Positions 45,261 through 54,492 of a stretch of DNA of 64,000 nt are shown here, piece after piece (the first letter of the stretch is position 1; the number at the start of each line of letters is the position of its first letter). The position numbers and the translations under genes are program-made. A model generated the notes under the pieces. It did not search any database, was not told where the DNA came from, and saw nothing but the letters and a program-made list of their open reading frames with translations. Origin of the DNA: Dyella monticola (GTDB lineage: Bacteria; Pseudomonadota; Gammaproteobacteria; Xanthomonadales; Rhodanobacteraceae); contig NZ_QRBE01000005.1 of NCBI RefSeq assembly GCF_003363155.1, positions 62,001-126,000 of the forward strand. Direction: 5' to 3'.

Positions 45261-45881
45261 ATGCGCGATACGGTTTATGTGCAAGTGTTCGATGGGTTTG
45301 CGGACTGGCAGGTGGGCCTGGCCCTGGCCGAAATTCGCCGCCCGGGGGAGTGGGAAATCCTTAGCGCCGGTTTCACGCGCGAGCCAGTGATGGCGATGAG
45401 CGGGTTGCGGGTAGCGCCTGATGTCAGTATCGATGAGCTCGATCTGGATGCCGCCGCGCTGCTGATCGTGCCGGGCGGGCATGTGTGGCTGTCCAGGCAG
45501 ATCGAACGTATGGCGACATTGGCGCGCAGCGTATACGACGCAGGCGCCCCCGTCGCTGCCATCGATGAGGGTGTGTTGGCGTTGGCCAGGGCAGGCTTGC
45601 TCGACCGTCGTCGTCACACCGGTAATTGGCCGGGGCAGATCGGTCGCGACGTGCCGGACTATGCAGGGCACGATCAATACGACGCCAATGTGCTGGCGGT
45701 GAGCGATGAGGGCGTGATCACCGCAAGCCATCTGGGCAGCATCGAATTGGCGCGCGAAATCATCCACACGCTGGGTCTGTACAACGCCAGCGATCGCCAA
45801 CATTGGTACAGCCTGTTCAAGCATGCGGTACCACCGCCGTGGTTGCGTGGTGAAACGGCCGCTGCGGCGTACGCCGCCTGA
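45261..45881 (+). CDS. DJ-1/PfpI-like protein lacking the nucleophilic cysteine
   Basis: 206 residues. The fold landmarks are a first strand TVYVQVFDGFADWQVGLALAE and a strand LLIVPGGHVW. In active members the elbow reads AICxA. Here it is AIDEG at residues 100-104, so the nucleophile position is Asp102, and the following LALARAGLLDRRRHTGN is conserved. It may be a non-catalytic paralogue or regulatory protein. Short ribosome-binding site GGAGG upstream. Followed closely by a small unknown gene. Confidence 0.82.
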   Translation: MRDTVYVQVFDGFADWQVGLALAEIRRPGEWEILSAGFTREPVMAMSGLRVAPDVSIDELDLDAAALLIVPGGHVWLSRQIERMATLARSVYDAGAPVAAIDEGVLALARAGLLDRRRHTGNWPGQIGRDVPDYAGHDQYDANVLAVSDEGVITASHLGSIELAREIIHTLGLYNASDRQHWYSLFKHAVPPPWLRGETAAAAYAA

Positions 45882-45899
45882 GCATGAGGTGATGACGTC

Positions 45900-46148
45900 A
45901 TGAGCAATTTCATCGATCGCGTTTTAATGGCCTATCGGCCGATGTATCTGCGGGGTCTGCTGATGGACGGTCAATACCGCTTGCCCATAACGGAAGCGAA
46001 AAAACCGGAGAAGGGCAACCGCGTCGTGCAACTGACACCTGCGTTCGATCCGGAACGCAAACGCGTGCTCGTCCTGCCTGCCGCGGCATCGGCCACGCTC
46101 TGCACACGCGTAAACGATGAGCCATCCAGTGGCTTTAGCGGCGCATAA
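45900..46148 (+). CDS. Small protein of unknown function
   Basis: 82 residues, soluble, basic ([20 protein letters not shown]...[11 protein letters not shown]). The ATG at 45900 follows GAGGTG by 7 bases and lies 18 bases after the DJ-1-like gene, so they are probably cotranscribed. No family recognised. Confidence 0.45.
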   Translation: MSNFIDRVLMAYRPMYLRGLLMDGQYRLPITEAKKPEKGNRVVQLTPAFDPERKRVLVLPAAASATLCTRVNDEPSSGFSGA

Positions 46149-46170
46149 CTCCATCCACAAGGACTTGATC

Positions 46171-46575
46171 ATGAAAAAAACCTATCACGGCAGTTGCCAT
46201 TGCGGAGACGTCGCGTTCCAGGCGGATATCGATCTCTCGCAAGGCACGGGGCGCTGCAATTGTTCGATCTGCACCAAGGCGCGCCAATGGGGTGTCGTGG
46301 TGAAACCCGATGCCTTCCAGCTGATCAGCGGCGAAGACAAACTTTCCGATTACCAGTTCGGTACGCGCAGCATGCATCATTTGTTCTGTCAGCGTTGCGG
46401 TACCAGGCCTTTCGGCAAAGGTCATCTGGATGTGCTCGGGGGTGATTTTTACTTCGTCAATGTGTTTTGCCTCGACGATGTGGACCCCAATGAGTTGATT
46501 GAAGCGCCAGTGCATTTTTCCGATGGGCGTAACGACAATTGGCAGGCCGCGCCGGCCGAGACTCGACATTTGTAA
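46171..46575 (+). CDS. GFA domain protein (CENP-V/glutathione-dependent formaldehyde-activating type)
   Basis: 134 residues. Zinc-binding cysteines in [21 protein letters not shown] and [12 protein letters not shown] match the GFA fold. Members bind zinc and may add glutathione to formaldehyde; the actual substrate is not known here. The ATG at 46171 is preferred over a longer frame because it starts directly at the domain and has AAGGAC upstream. Confidence 0.88.
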   Translation: MKKTYHGSCHCGDVAFQADIDLSQGTGRCNCSICTKARQWGVVVKPDAFQLISGEDKLSDYQFGTRSMHHLFCQRCGTRPFGKGHLDVLGGDFYFVNVFCLDDVDPNELIEAPVHFSDGRNDNWQAAPAETRHL

Positions 46576-46610
46576 TGATCCGCGTGGTTTACAACGGTCA
46601 TGGCGGGGCT

Positions 46611-46650
46611 GGCCCCTCACCCCGGCCCTCTCCCCGCAGGGGAGAGAGGG
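46611..46650. repeat. GC-rich intergenic hairpin repeat, copy 3
   Basis: CCCTCACCCCGGCCCTCTCC and the complementary GGGGAGAGAGGGC around CCGCA. The CCCTCACCCCxGCCCTCTCCCCxxxGGGGAGAGGG layout is widespread in Xanthomonadales genomes. Confidence 0.75.
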
Positions 46651-46747
46651 CAAAGGCGCGCTGGCACAACGGTGTTTCATGGTCTGCGACCGGCTTCCAT
46701 GACTTCGGTCGCTGGTCGAGCGCGACAAGCTGGGCGATGATGCACGG

Positions 46748-47452
46748 ATGCGTCGAGCCGATCGCCTGTTCCTCATCATCAACGCCCTGCGCGGTCGACG
46801 TACCGCGCTGCAGGCGCGTCAGCTCGCGGAAACCCTGGGGGTATCGCTGCGCACGGTCTACCGTGACGTGGCGGACCTCCAGCTCTCGGGCGTACCCATC
46901 GAAGGCGAAGCCGGCGTGGGTTACGTGCTGCGCAAGGGCTCGGACATTCCGCCGCTGATGTTCACCGCCGACGAGCTCGAATCACTGGTGGTCGGCACGC
47001 GCTTCGTACGCGCGTTTGCCGGCGAAAAACTGGCGGCCGGCGCGCAGGCCGCGCTGCTGAAAATCGAAGCGGTGCTGCCGCCGGAATTGCGTGAGCGCTC
47101 CTCACGCACGCGGATCTATGCGCCGATCTGGCGTGATGCAGAATCCACGGCTTTCGCCGCACGCATCGATCAATTGCATGCGGCTATCGAAGCGCAGCAC
47201 GTGCTCACGTTGTCTTACCGCGACGAAGTGGGGCGCGAAAGCGAGCGTGAGGTGGAGCCGTTGTGCCTGGCGTTCTGGGGCGGCAAGTGGACCCTGGGTA
47301 CGTGGTGCCGCTTGCGGAAGGATTTTCGCAATTTCCGGCCGGATCGGATCGAGCGGATGGAGCCTAGCGGGGAAGTGTTTGTCAGCGCGCCGGATCGCGA
47401 TCTGGCCTCCTATCTGCAGGCGATGCGCGGCTATTACTCGGGGCTTGAGTAG
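46748..47452 (+). CDS. WYL-domain transcriptional regulator (YafY-like)
   Basis: 234 residues. N-terminal HTH_11-type helix-turn-helix (QARQLAETLGVSLRTVYRDVADL). The C-terminal WYL domain has CLAFWGGKWTLGTWCRLRKDFRNFRPDRI. WYL proteins often regulate stress or defence genes in response to nucleic-acid ligands. Target unknown; the neighbouring GFA gene is a candidate only by proximity. Confidence 0.9.
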   Translation: MRRADRLFLIINALRGRRTALQARQLAETLGVSLRTVYRDVADLQLSGVPIEGEAGVGYVLRKGSDIPPLMFTADELESLVVGTRFVRAFAGEKLAAGAQAALLKIEAVLPPELRERSSRTRIYAPIWRDAESTAFAARIDQLHAAIEAQHVLTLSYRDEVGRESEREVEPLCLAFWGGKWTLGTWCRLRKDFRNFRPDRIERMEPSGEVFVSAPDRDLASYLQAMRGYYSGLE

Positions 47453-47520
47453 CTTCGGTGGCGACGCCGTAAGCCCCGTTTACGCTACCCTGCGCCAACC
47501 AGCTACCGCAGGAGTCACCC

Positions 47521-48135
47521 ATGTCCTCAGGCGTGCGTCACCCGCTGTTGTCGATTGCACCGGCCAAGCTGCGTCCCACCCAGATGACGGTGGGCAAAGC
47601 GGAAGTTGCAGAAAAACGCGCTCAATGGGAAAAGCTCGGTAAGAAAAAGCGCAAGCAGCTGCTCGCCGCGCACTGGTTTCCCGGCGTACTGGGGCCCAAG
47701 CACGAGGTCTACATCGTCGATCATCATCACCTTGGCCTGGCGCTGCTCGAAGAACGCGTCAAGGATGTGCCGGTGATGATCCAGCGCGATTTTTCCTGGC
47801 TGGAGCCGGATGTGTTCTGGCGCACCATGGAGTTCAATCGCTGGGCGCATCCTTATAACGAACACGGTCAGCGGCAGGACTACCAGGCCATTCCACGCAA
47901 CCTGGATGGCCTGGCTGACGATCCTTACCGGACGCTTGCCGCGCGCGTGCGCATGGCCGGTGGTTATTCCAAGGATGCGACGCCCTACTCGGAATTTCTG
48001 TGGGCGGAGTTCTATCGCCGCCGCGCCAAACTCAAAGGCGGCCGTGTGAGCGCGAAGACGCTGCAAGAGGCGCTGCTATTGGCCCATTCACATGAGACGG
48101 CCTATCTGCCCGGTTGGACTGGACAGATCGAATGA
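47521..48135 (+). CDS. ParB-like nuclease-superfamily protein (ParBc_2 type)
   Basis: 204 residues of the PF08857-like family: PAKLRPTQMTVGKAEVAEKR at the start, then KHEVYIVDHHHLGLAL and NEHGQRQDY. It is unrelated in role to the chromosomal ParB that binds parS. The stop codon overlaps the ATG of the SulP gene (ATGA), so the two are linked. Function unknown. Confidence 0.85.
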   Translation: MSSGVRHPLLSIAPAKLRPTQMTVGKAEVAEKRAQWEKLGKKKRKQLLAAHWFPGVLGPKHEVYIVDHHHLGLALLEERVKDVPVMIQRDFSWLEPDVFWRTMEFNRWAHPYNEHGQRQDYQAIPRNLDGLADDPYRTLAARVRMAGGYSKDATPYSEFLWAEFYRRRAKLKGGRVSAKTLQEALLLAHSHETAYLPGWTGQIE

Positions 48136-49781
48136 ACGAGACGGCCCCTACATCGGCACGTATCGCCGATGTGCTGGCGGGCCTGGCGCTCGCGGGCTTG
48201 CTGGTGCCCGAGGCGGTTGCGTACTCGGGCATTGCGGGCATGCCTCCGCAAGCGGGTGTGGTGGCGCTCTTCATCGGCCTGATCTGCTACGGCCTCCTGG
48301 GCACGAGTCGCTTCGCGGTGGTGTCGTCCACCTCGTCGTCTGCCGCGGTGCTGGCGGCAGGCACCGTATTGCTGGCGGGGGCGGCGACCGATCGTGTGGC
48401 GGTGGCCGCTATGCTGGTGTTGTTCGGTGGCGTGTGCTTTCTGGTGGCGGGTGTGGCACGGCTGGGCGGCCTTTCGCATCTCATCGCGCGCCCGGTGTTG
48501 CGTGGGTACACCTTCGGGCTGGCGATCGTGATTGCGCTCAAGCAACTTCCGCATCTTGGCGGATGGCCGGATCTGCATGGCGATTTCGTGCCGCTGCTGG
48601 TGGTGGATCTGGTGCGAACGTCAGCGCAGGTGAACGTGGTGACGCTCGGCGCGGGTGTCGTCGCGTTGGCGTTGTTATTCGCCTGCGAGCGCGTGCGCCG
48701 CCTGCCGGGCAGTTTGCTGGTGATCGCACTTGGCGTAGCCGCGTCCAGTGCGCTGGCGGCGCGCGGTGTGCCGCTGACGGGTGTCATCCATCTGCAGATG
48801 AGCATCGGCATACCGACGTGGCCGCGCAGCGGCCAATGGTTGTCGAGCGTGGAACTGGCGGCGGCGTTGCTGCTGATTCTGTATGCGGAGTCGTACAGCT
48901 CGATCCGCGGCTTTGCGCTGAAACACAACGATGCCGTGACGCCCAATCGCGATCTGCTGGTACTGGGTCTGGCGAACGTGCTCAGCGGTGCGTGCCAGGG
49001 CATGCCGGTGGGGGCCGGCTATTCCGCGACCTCGGCCAATGAAGCGGCGGGCGCACAATCGCGCCTGGCGGGCCTGGTTGCAGCGTTCACGGTGTTGCTG
49101 ATGGTGTGGCTGCTGCTGCGCTGGATCGAGCGCATTCCGCTGACCGTGCTCGCTGCCATCGTGATTCATGCGGTAAGCAAATCGTGGCGCCTTAGCGTGT
49201 TTCGGCCCTATTTGCAGTGGAAGCGCGACCGCCTGCTGGCGCTCGCTGCCGTCATCGCGGTGTTGTCGCTGGGCATTCTCAACGGCTTGCTCTGCGCCAT
49301 TGTCTTGAGCCTGATGCTGTTGCTGCGCCAGCTCGCTTCGGCACGTCTGAGCGTGCTCGGTCGGCTCGCCAATGGCCATGATTTCGTGGACATCGCCCAA
49401 CATCCCGCCGCGGTGGAGGCATCGGGCATGCTGATCCTTCGTCCGGAAGAGCCATTGTTTTTCGCCAATGCCGAAGCGGTGATGACGCTGGCGCGTAAAG
49501 AGGTCGAACAGCGCAATGGTTTGAAGCAGGTGATCCTGAGCCTGGAAGCATCACCGGATCTGGATAGCACCGCGCTCGAATCGCTGGGTGACTTTTCCGC
49601 GTGGCTGCAGGCGCGCGGCGTGGGCTTGCGCGTGGCGCGCCTGAAAGATGAAACGCGCGATCTGTTGCTGCGCGCCGCCCTGCCCCAGCTTTCGTCACAG
49701 GCGCTCAACAACTGGAGCGTGGAAGATGCCGTGATGGCATCCAGGGGCACACCGCCCATAACGGGGAACACGACGCAGTGA
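48132..49781 (+). CDS. SulP family anion transporter
   Basis: 549 residues from the ATG at 48132, which overlaps the upstream stop. About 10-12 membrane segments are present, beginning LAGLALAGLLVPEAVAYSGIAGMPPQAGV, the conserved SulP start. A C-terminal STAS domain follows (LKQVILSLEASPDLDSTALESLGDF). Substrate could be sulfate, bicarbonate or another anion; the sequence alone does not decide. The stop overlaps the GTG of the next gene. Confidence 0.93.
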   Translation: MNETAPTSARIADVLAGLALAGLLVPEAVAYSGIAGMPPQAGVVALFIGLICYGLLGTSRFAVVSSTSSSAAVLAAGTVLLAGAATDRVAVAAMLVLFGGVCFLVAGVARLGGLSHLIARPVLRGYTFGLAIVIALKQLPHLGGWPDLHGDFVPLLVVDLVRTSAQVNVVTLGAGVVALALLFACERVRRLPGSLLVIALGVAASSALAARGVPLTGVIHLQMSIGIPTWPRSGQWLSSVELAAALLLILYAESYSSIRGFALKHNDAVTPNRDLLVLGLANVLSGACQGMPVGAGYSATSANEAAGAQSRLAGLVAAFTVLLMVWLLLRWIERIPLTVLAAIVIHAVSKSWRLSVFRPYLQWKRDRLLALAAVIAVLSLGILNGLLCAIVLSLMLLLRQLASARLSVLGRLANGHDFVDIAQHPAAVEASGMLILRPEEPLFFANAEAVMTLARKEVEQRNGLKQVILSLEASPDLDSTALESLGDFSAWLQARGVGLRVARLKDETRDLLLRAALPQLSSQALNNWSVEDAVMASRGTPPITGNTTQ

Positions 49782-51544
49782 AACACGCAACACATCTGGG
49801 GTGCATGGTGGCGGCCCTGCTGCTGACCATGCCGGTCTTCGCACAAAACGCCGACGCACGCTTCAAGCAGATCTACCAACAAGAATGGGCGTGGCGCACC
49901 GGGCAATCGGGCATCAGCGCGTCGGGCGAAGCGCAGCCGAACAATGGACGGCTGGACGATGTCGATGCGAAAAGTCAGCAGGAGCGGCTGGCCTACTGGC
50001 AAGCGGTGATGAGCCGGCTGGACACGATCGATCCGAAAGAGCTCTCGGCTGCGCAGCAGGTGAATGACGCGATCTATCGCGAGCAGATCCGCAATTTCAT
50101 CGCCGACCAGCAGTTCAAGCAATGGCAGATGCCGTTCAACAGCGACTCGGCTTTCTGGAGCGAGCTGGCCGACGATCTGGACGGCGATACCCTGCGCACC
50201 GAAACCGATTACCGTCATTATGTGGATCGTCTCGGACAGGTGCCCGCGTATTTCGATCAGCAGATCGCCAATATGCGCGCGGGCCTGCAACGGGGTTTCA
50301 GCGTGCCGCGCGACGTATTGAAGGGGCGCGACGTTTCCATTGCCGCGGTGGCCGATGCGAAGGACCCCACGCGGACCTCGTTCTACGCACCGTTGCAGCA
50401 CATGCCCGCGACGATCCCGCTCGCCACGGCGGCAGCCATCCAGGCTGATGCGCGGGAAAAAATCAGCCGCGAGGTGATTCCTGCGTACGCCAAGCTGTTG
50501 ACCTTTTTCCGCAATGAATACGTGCCGCACGCGCGCACCACGCTGGCGGCCGAAGCGCTGCCCGACGGCAAGAACTATTACCGCCAGCAGATCCGCGAAT
50601 ACACCACGCTCGATCTTGATCCAGACACCATCCACCAGCTTGGTTTGCAGCAAGTGGCGAAGATCCATGCCCAGATGCTCGATGTCATGCATCAGACGGG
50701 CTTCAAGGGTAGCTTTGCCGATTTTCTGCATTTCCTGCGCACCGACCCGCAGTTCTACGCCAAGACTCCGCAGGAGCTGCTCGATAAAACCGCCTGGGTA
50801 GCCAAGGAAGTGGACGGCCAGCTCGCGCGCTTCTTTGGCCACTTGCCGCGCAAGCGTTTCACCATCGAGCCGGTGCCGGCGGATATCGCGCCGTACTACA
50901 CCTCCGGCCGCGGCGGTCCGGACGTCTATTTGGTGAATACCTTTGATTTGCCGTCGCGCCCGCTCTTCAACATGCCGGCGCTGACCCTGCATGAATCCTA
51001 TCCAGGACACGCGCTGCAATTGGAACTGGCCGAAGAACAGCATAACCAGCCGGCGTTCCGCCGCAACAGCTACATCTCCGCATACGGTGAAGGCTGGGCG
51101 CTGTATTCGGAATACCTGGGCAACGAAATGGGCATCTATCAGACGCCCTATCAGCGCTTCGGGTTTTTGACGTACCAGATGTGGCGCGCCTGTCGCCTGG
51201 TGGTCGACACCGGCATCCATCATCTGGGCTGGACCCGCCAGCAGGCAATCGATTACATGACCGAGAACACCGCGCTGTCGGACCGTGAAATCGCCAATGA
51301 GGTGGATCGTTACATCAGCTGGCCGGGGCAGGCGCTGTCCTACGAGCTGGGCTATTTGAAGATCGTCGAGCTACGCCAGAAAGCCCAGCAAGCGCTCGGG
51401 CCGAAGTTTGATTTACGGGCCTTCCATGACACCGTGCTGGCGATCGGTTCGGTGCCATTGCCGGTGCTGGCGCAGCGGATCGATCGATTTATTGCCGAAG
51501 GCGGCCCGGAGCCGGATTACGGGCCCGGAAGCGCCGCGCCATAA
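49778..51544 (+). CDS. DUF885 family metallopeptidase, exported
   Basis: 588 residues. Signal peptide (GCMVAALLLTMPVFAQN). The C-terminal region has the HESYPGH zinc motif, followed by a distal GEGWALYSEYLG ligand region, which defines this peptidase-like family. The GTG at 49778 overlaps the SulP stop (GTGA). Likely periplasmic. Substrate unknown. Confidence 0.9.
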   Translation: MKHATHLGCMVAALLLTMPVFAQNADARFKQIYQQEWAWRTGQSGISASGEAQPNNGRLDDVDAKSQQERLAYWQAVMSRLDTIDPKELSAAQQVNDAIYREQIRNFIADQQFKQWQMPFNSDSAFWSELADDLDGDTLRTETDYRHYVDRLGQVPAYFDQQIANMRAGLQRGFSVPRDVLKGRDVSIAAVADAKDPTRTSFYAPLQHMPATIPLATAAAIQADAREKISREVIPAYAKLLTFFRNEYVPHARTTLAAEALPDGKNYYRQQIREYTTLDLDPDTIHQLGLQQVAKIHAQMLDVMHQTGFKGSFADFLHFLRTDPQFYAKTPQELLDKTAWVAKEVDGQLARFFGHLPRKRFTIEPVPADIAPYYTSGRGGPDVYLVNTFDLPSRPLFNMPALTLHESYPGHALQLELAEEQHNQPAFRRNSYISAYGEGWALYSEYLGNEMGIYQTPYQRFGFLTYQMWRACRLVVDTGIHHLGWTRQQAIDYMTENTALSDREIANEVDRYISWPGQALSYELGYLKIVELRQKAQQALGPKFDLRAFHDTVLAIGSVPLPVLAQRIDRFIAEGGPEPDYGPGSAAP

Positions 51545-51592
51545 CGCTTAGCCCGTCGCCTGTTGAACGCCGGGGCGCCGGGGAATGGGCGA

Positions 51593-51622
51593 TTGGCAAA
51601 AACTTCACCTATGAAGTAATAT
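51593..51622 (+). promoter_or_regulatory. Promoter and operator of the Xre-RES operon
   Basis: TTGGCA at 51593-51598 and TAATAT at 51617-51622, with an 18-base spacer, form a good sigma-70 promoter. Between and touching them is ACTTCA (51602-51607) with TGAAGT (51612-51617), a 6-bp inverted repeat with a 4-base centre. A repressor bound there would block the polymerase, consistent with autoregulation by the antitoxin. Confidence 0.65.
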
Positions 51623-51651
51623 ACCCATGAACTTTATTGGGAGAGTCAGCC

Positions 51652-52050
51652 ATGACAGCCCATGCCCTGCACCGGCCAGCACCCGCCGACGCGCTGAGCG
51701 GCCCCGCCCTGCGCGCGTTCTTCAACCTGGCCGAACGCTGGGGTTTGCGCATCGCCGAACAGCGCACATTGCTCGGCGATCCGCCGGAATCCACGTTCTA
51801 CAAATGGAAGCGCCATCAGGACGGTGCACTGGGGCGCGATACGCTGGAGCGCATCAGTTATCTGCTTGGCATCTACAAGGCGTTGCAGATTCTGTTCCCG
51901 AACCCCGACCAGGCCGACGCGTGGTTGCACAAACCCAATCAGTCGCCGCTGTTCGGCGGCCAATCGGCGCTGGATCGCATGCTGTCGGGCAACGTGAGCG
52001 ATCTGTACGTCGTACGGCAATATCTGGACGCACAGCGCGGTTGGAACTGA
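51652..52050 (+). CDS. Xre/MbcA/ParS-type antitoxin
   Basis: 132 residues from the ATG at 51652, preceded by GGGAG. A helix-turn-helix-like N-terminal half (FFNLAERWGLRIAEQRTLLGDPPESTFYKWKRH) is followed by the toxin-binding domain (LGIYKALQILFPNPDQADAWLHKPNQSPLFGG). In RES-Xre pairs this region blocks the toxin active site. It is upstream of the RES gene with a 92-base gap. Confidence 0.9.
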   Translation: MTAHALHRPAPADALSGPALRAFFNLAERWGLRIAEQRTLLGDPPESTFYKWKRHQDGALGRDTLERISYLLGIYKALQILFPNPDQADAWLHKPNQSPLFGGQSALDRMLSGNVSDLYVVRQYLDAQRGWN

Positions 52051-52142
52051 CGCGCCTGTCGCAGTCGGCGAGAGCCTGCTCCTGCATCATTCATGTCGAA
52101 CACGGAAGAAGAATGCAGCGGTGATGTGCCGCCGACTACGCC

Positions 52143-52829
52143 ATGCCTATCGACACGCCTCCTCTTCGACGCATCCGCTGGACCCATGCTTATCGCATCG
52201 TACCGAGTCGCTTTCCGCCGGCCGGTCTGTTCGATCGCATTGCCGACCCGGCCGATCTGGACGCGATATTCGCGATCGAAGCACTGACCAATCCGCGTCT
52301 GCGCGAAGAAGCCGATGCGTTGCATCGGGTCCCGAACGACCGTCGCATCAGCGGCCCCGGCTCCACGCCGGTGATGGCGGCCTTCACGCATCTCAATCCG
52401 GAAGGCAGCCGCTTTTCCGACGGCACCTGGGGCGTGTTTTACGCGGCGCGCCATGTAATCACGGCGGTGGAAGAAACCGTGTATCACCGCCAGCGTTTTC
52501 TTGCGGCAACCTCCGAGCCGGCGTGCGATGTGGAAATGCGCTGCTATCGCACCAGCGTCGACTGCAAATTGCACGATATCCGTGGCGGCTGGGCCCACGC
52601 GCACGATCCGGACAGCTATAGCGACAGCGTCAAACTCGCTCGCACGCTGCGCGAGGAAGGCTCCAGCGGCATCGTCTATGACAGCGTGCGCCATCGCGGT
52701 GGCGAATGCCTGGCCGCGTTTTATCCGGATGTCGTTGCGCCCTGCGTGCAGGCGCAACATCTGATTTATCGCTGGGACGGGCAGCGCATCGCGCAGGTGC
52801 TGGAAGTCAGTGAGTTGAAGCGACACTGA
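52143..52829 (+). CDS. RES-domain toxin (NAD+-degrading)
   Basis: 228 residues. Family landmarks are the Arg in HAYRIVPSRFPP, the Gly/Ser-rich strand GSRFSDGTWGVFYAARHV and an acidic TAVEETVYHRQRF, which together give the Arg-Glu-Ser triad the family is named for. Known members (MbcT, ParT-like) deplete NAD+ by glycohydrolase or phosphorolysis. Directly downstream of its Xre antitoxin. It is intact in length. Confidence 0.9.
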   Translation: MPIDTPPLRRIRWTHAYRIVPSRFPPAGLFDRIADPADLDAIFAIEALTNPRLREEADALHRVPNDRRISGPGSTPVMAAFTHLNPEGSRFSDGTWGVFYAARHVITAVEETVYHRQRFLAATSEPACDVEMRCYRTSVDCKLHDIRGGWAHAHDPDSYSDSVKLARTLREEGSSGIVYDSVRHRGGECLAAFYPDVVAPCVQAQHLIYRWDGQRIAQVLEVSELKRH

Positions 52830-52894
52830 TGCACCCGTGACACGCACGCGGGGATTATGATCGTCGCCTGCCGCAACGACCGCCACGGAGCGTC

Positions 52895-53572
52895 ATGAAA
52901 ATCCTTTTATCGCTGCTGCTTGCCCTCACTGCATGGGTTGCATATGCGGGTGAGTCGCCCCATTCGTACTGGGAACCGGCCATCGCCGCGTTCGAGGCCG
53001 CCGATCGCACCAATCCGCCGCCGCCGCACGCGGTGCTGTTCATTGGCAGTTCGTCGATTGAGCATTGGAAATCGGTGGCGGCGGATTTCCCGGACGTGCA
53101 GGTGATCAATCGCGGTTTTGGTGGTTCGGTGCTGAGCGATTCCACCTATTTCGCCGATCGCATCATCAAGCCGTACCATCCGCGCGCCATTGTTTTGTAT
53201 GCCGGCGACAACGACATTTACGACGGCCACTCGGCGCAGCAGCTGCGCGATGATTTCGCGGCGTTCGTGCACAAGGTGCGCACGTTCGATCCCGGTGTGG
53301 CGATCGCCTTCGTTTCGATCAAGCCCAGTATGGCGCGCAAAAACCTGTTGCCGCAGATCAGGCAGGCGAACGAACGCGTGCGTGCCTATGCCGCCACGCA
53401 AACGAATGTGACCTACATCGACGTGTTCACGCCGATGCTCGGGGCCGATGGCCAGCCGCAGTGGAAGTGGTTCGTCGCGGACGGGCTGCACATGAATCGC
53501 ACCGGTTACGCGCTATGGATCAACCTGCTCAAACCATGGGTGGATACGCACGGGCGACGCGTGCCACGCTGA
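52895..53572 (+). CDS. SGNH/GDSL hydrolase, exported
   Basis: 225 residues. Signal peptide MKILLSLLLALTAWVAYAG. Catalytic blocks: block I GSSSIEHW (nucleophile Ser), block III GDNDIYDG, block V VADGLHMN (Asp-His). Similar enzymes deacetylate or deacylate carbohydrates or lipids. Substrate unknown. Confidence 0.9.
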   Translation: MKILLSLLLALTAWVAYAGESPHSYWEPAIAAFEAADRTNPPPPHAVLFIGSSSIEHWKSVAADFPDVQVINRGFGGSVLSDSTYFADRIIKPYHPRAIVLYAGDNDIYDGHSAQQLRDDFAAFVHKVRTFDPGVAIAFVSIKPSMARKNLLPQIRQANERVRAYAATQTNVTYIDVFTPMLGADGQPQWKWFVADGLHMNRTGYALWINLLKPWVDTHGRRVPR

Positions 53573-53590
53573 ACTATCAAAAAGACACTC

Positions 53591-54031
53591 ATGAAGCCAG
53601 GTGCCCAGCATTTGCGTGACCTCGCACGACTGCGCCGTGTTCGCGACCGCATCGATCGCGAGTACGCGCAGCCGCTGGACGTCGAAGCCCTTGCGCGTGG
53701 CGTGAACATGTCGGCGGGACACCTCAGCCGCCAGTTCCGGCTCGCCTATGGCGAATCGCCCTACGCCTACCTGATGACCCGGCGCATCGAGCGCGCGATG
53801 GCCTTGCTGCGCTGTGGTGAACTCAGCGTCACCGACGTGTGTTTCACGGTCGGCTGCGCGTCGCTGGGTACCTTCACCACGCGTTTCACCGAACTGGTAG
53901 GCATGTCGCCGGGCGTCTATCGGCGCACGGAAGCGCTTGCGGCCGAGGGCATCCCATCGTGTGTCGCCAAGCAGATCACCCGACCGATCAGGAATCGAGA
54001 AGCGCCGGCCGACGAGCCGCAACTAGACTGA
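53591..54031 (+). CDS. AraC-family transcriptional regulator
   Basis: 146 residues, only the DNA-binding domain plus a short tail. Two helix-turn-helix motifs: LARGVNMSAGHLSRQFRLAYGE and VTDVCFTVGCASLGTFTTRFTE. No separate sensor domain, so it resembles SoxS-sized regulators. A VOC-family gene follows by 26 bases and is likely in the same operon, and may be its target. Confidence 0.9.
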   Translation: MKPGAQHLRDLARLRRVRDRIDREYAQPLDVEALARGVNMSAGHLSRQFRLAYGESPYAYLMTRRIERAMALLRCGELSVTDVCFTVGCASLGTFTTRFTELVGMSPGVYRRTEALAAEGIPSCVAKQITRPIRNREAPADEPQLD

Positions 54032-54057
54032 TCGAACACTCTCAACGGGACTGTTCC

Positions 54058-54468
54058 ATGGACATCAGCATTCACTCCACTTTTCTGCCGCACACCGACC
54101 CGGATGCAGCCCTCGCCTTCTATCGCGAGATTCTCGGGTTCGAGGTTCGCAACGACGTGGCGTATGGCGGCATGCGCTGGATTACGGTCGGCCCTGCCAA
54201 CCAGCCTGGCATGTCCATCGTGCTGCATCCGCCGGGCGTCAATCCCGGCCTCACCGATGACGAGCGCCGCACCATCGCCGAAATGATGGCCAAGGGCACC
54301 TACGCCATGATCATCCTGGCCACCAAGGATCTTGACGGTACGTTCGAACGCATTCAGGCCAGCGGCGCGGAAGTGGTGCAGGAACCGACCATGCAGCCGT
54401 ATGGCATTCGCGATTGCGCGTTTCGCGATCCCGCCGGCAACCACATCCGCATCAACGAAGTGAGTTGA
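54058..54468 (+). CDS. VOC family protein (glyoxalase-like)
   Basis: 136 residues from the ATG at 54058 (MDISIHSTFLPHTDPDAAL). One glyoxalase/bleomycin-resistance fold with LAFYREILGFEVR, YAMIILATKDLDGTF and CAFRDPAGNHIRINEV, which contain the metal-ligand positions. May be a dioxygenase or resistance protein. It follows an AraC regulator in the same direction. Confidence 0.88.
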   Translation: MDISIHSTFLPHTDPDAALAFYREILGFEVRNDVAYGGMRWITVGPANQPGMSIVLHPPGVNPGLTDDERRTIAEMMAKGTYAMIILATKDLDGTFERIQASGAEVVQEPTMQPYGIRDCAFRDPAGNHIRINEVS

Positions 54469-54492
54469 TGCGGTCGATGGCGATCCCGCGGA

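Noticed and set aside
49208-51223. Minus-strand open frame of 671 codons across SulP and DUF885 genes
   Set aside because: Shadow of two clear plus-strand genes; no domain recognised.
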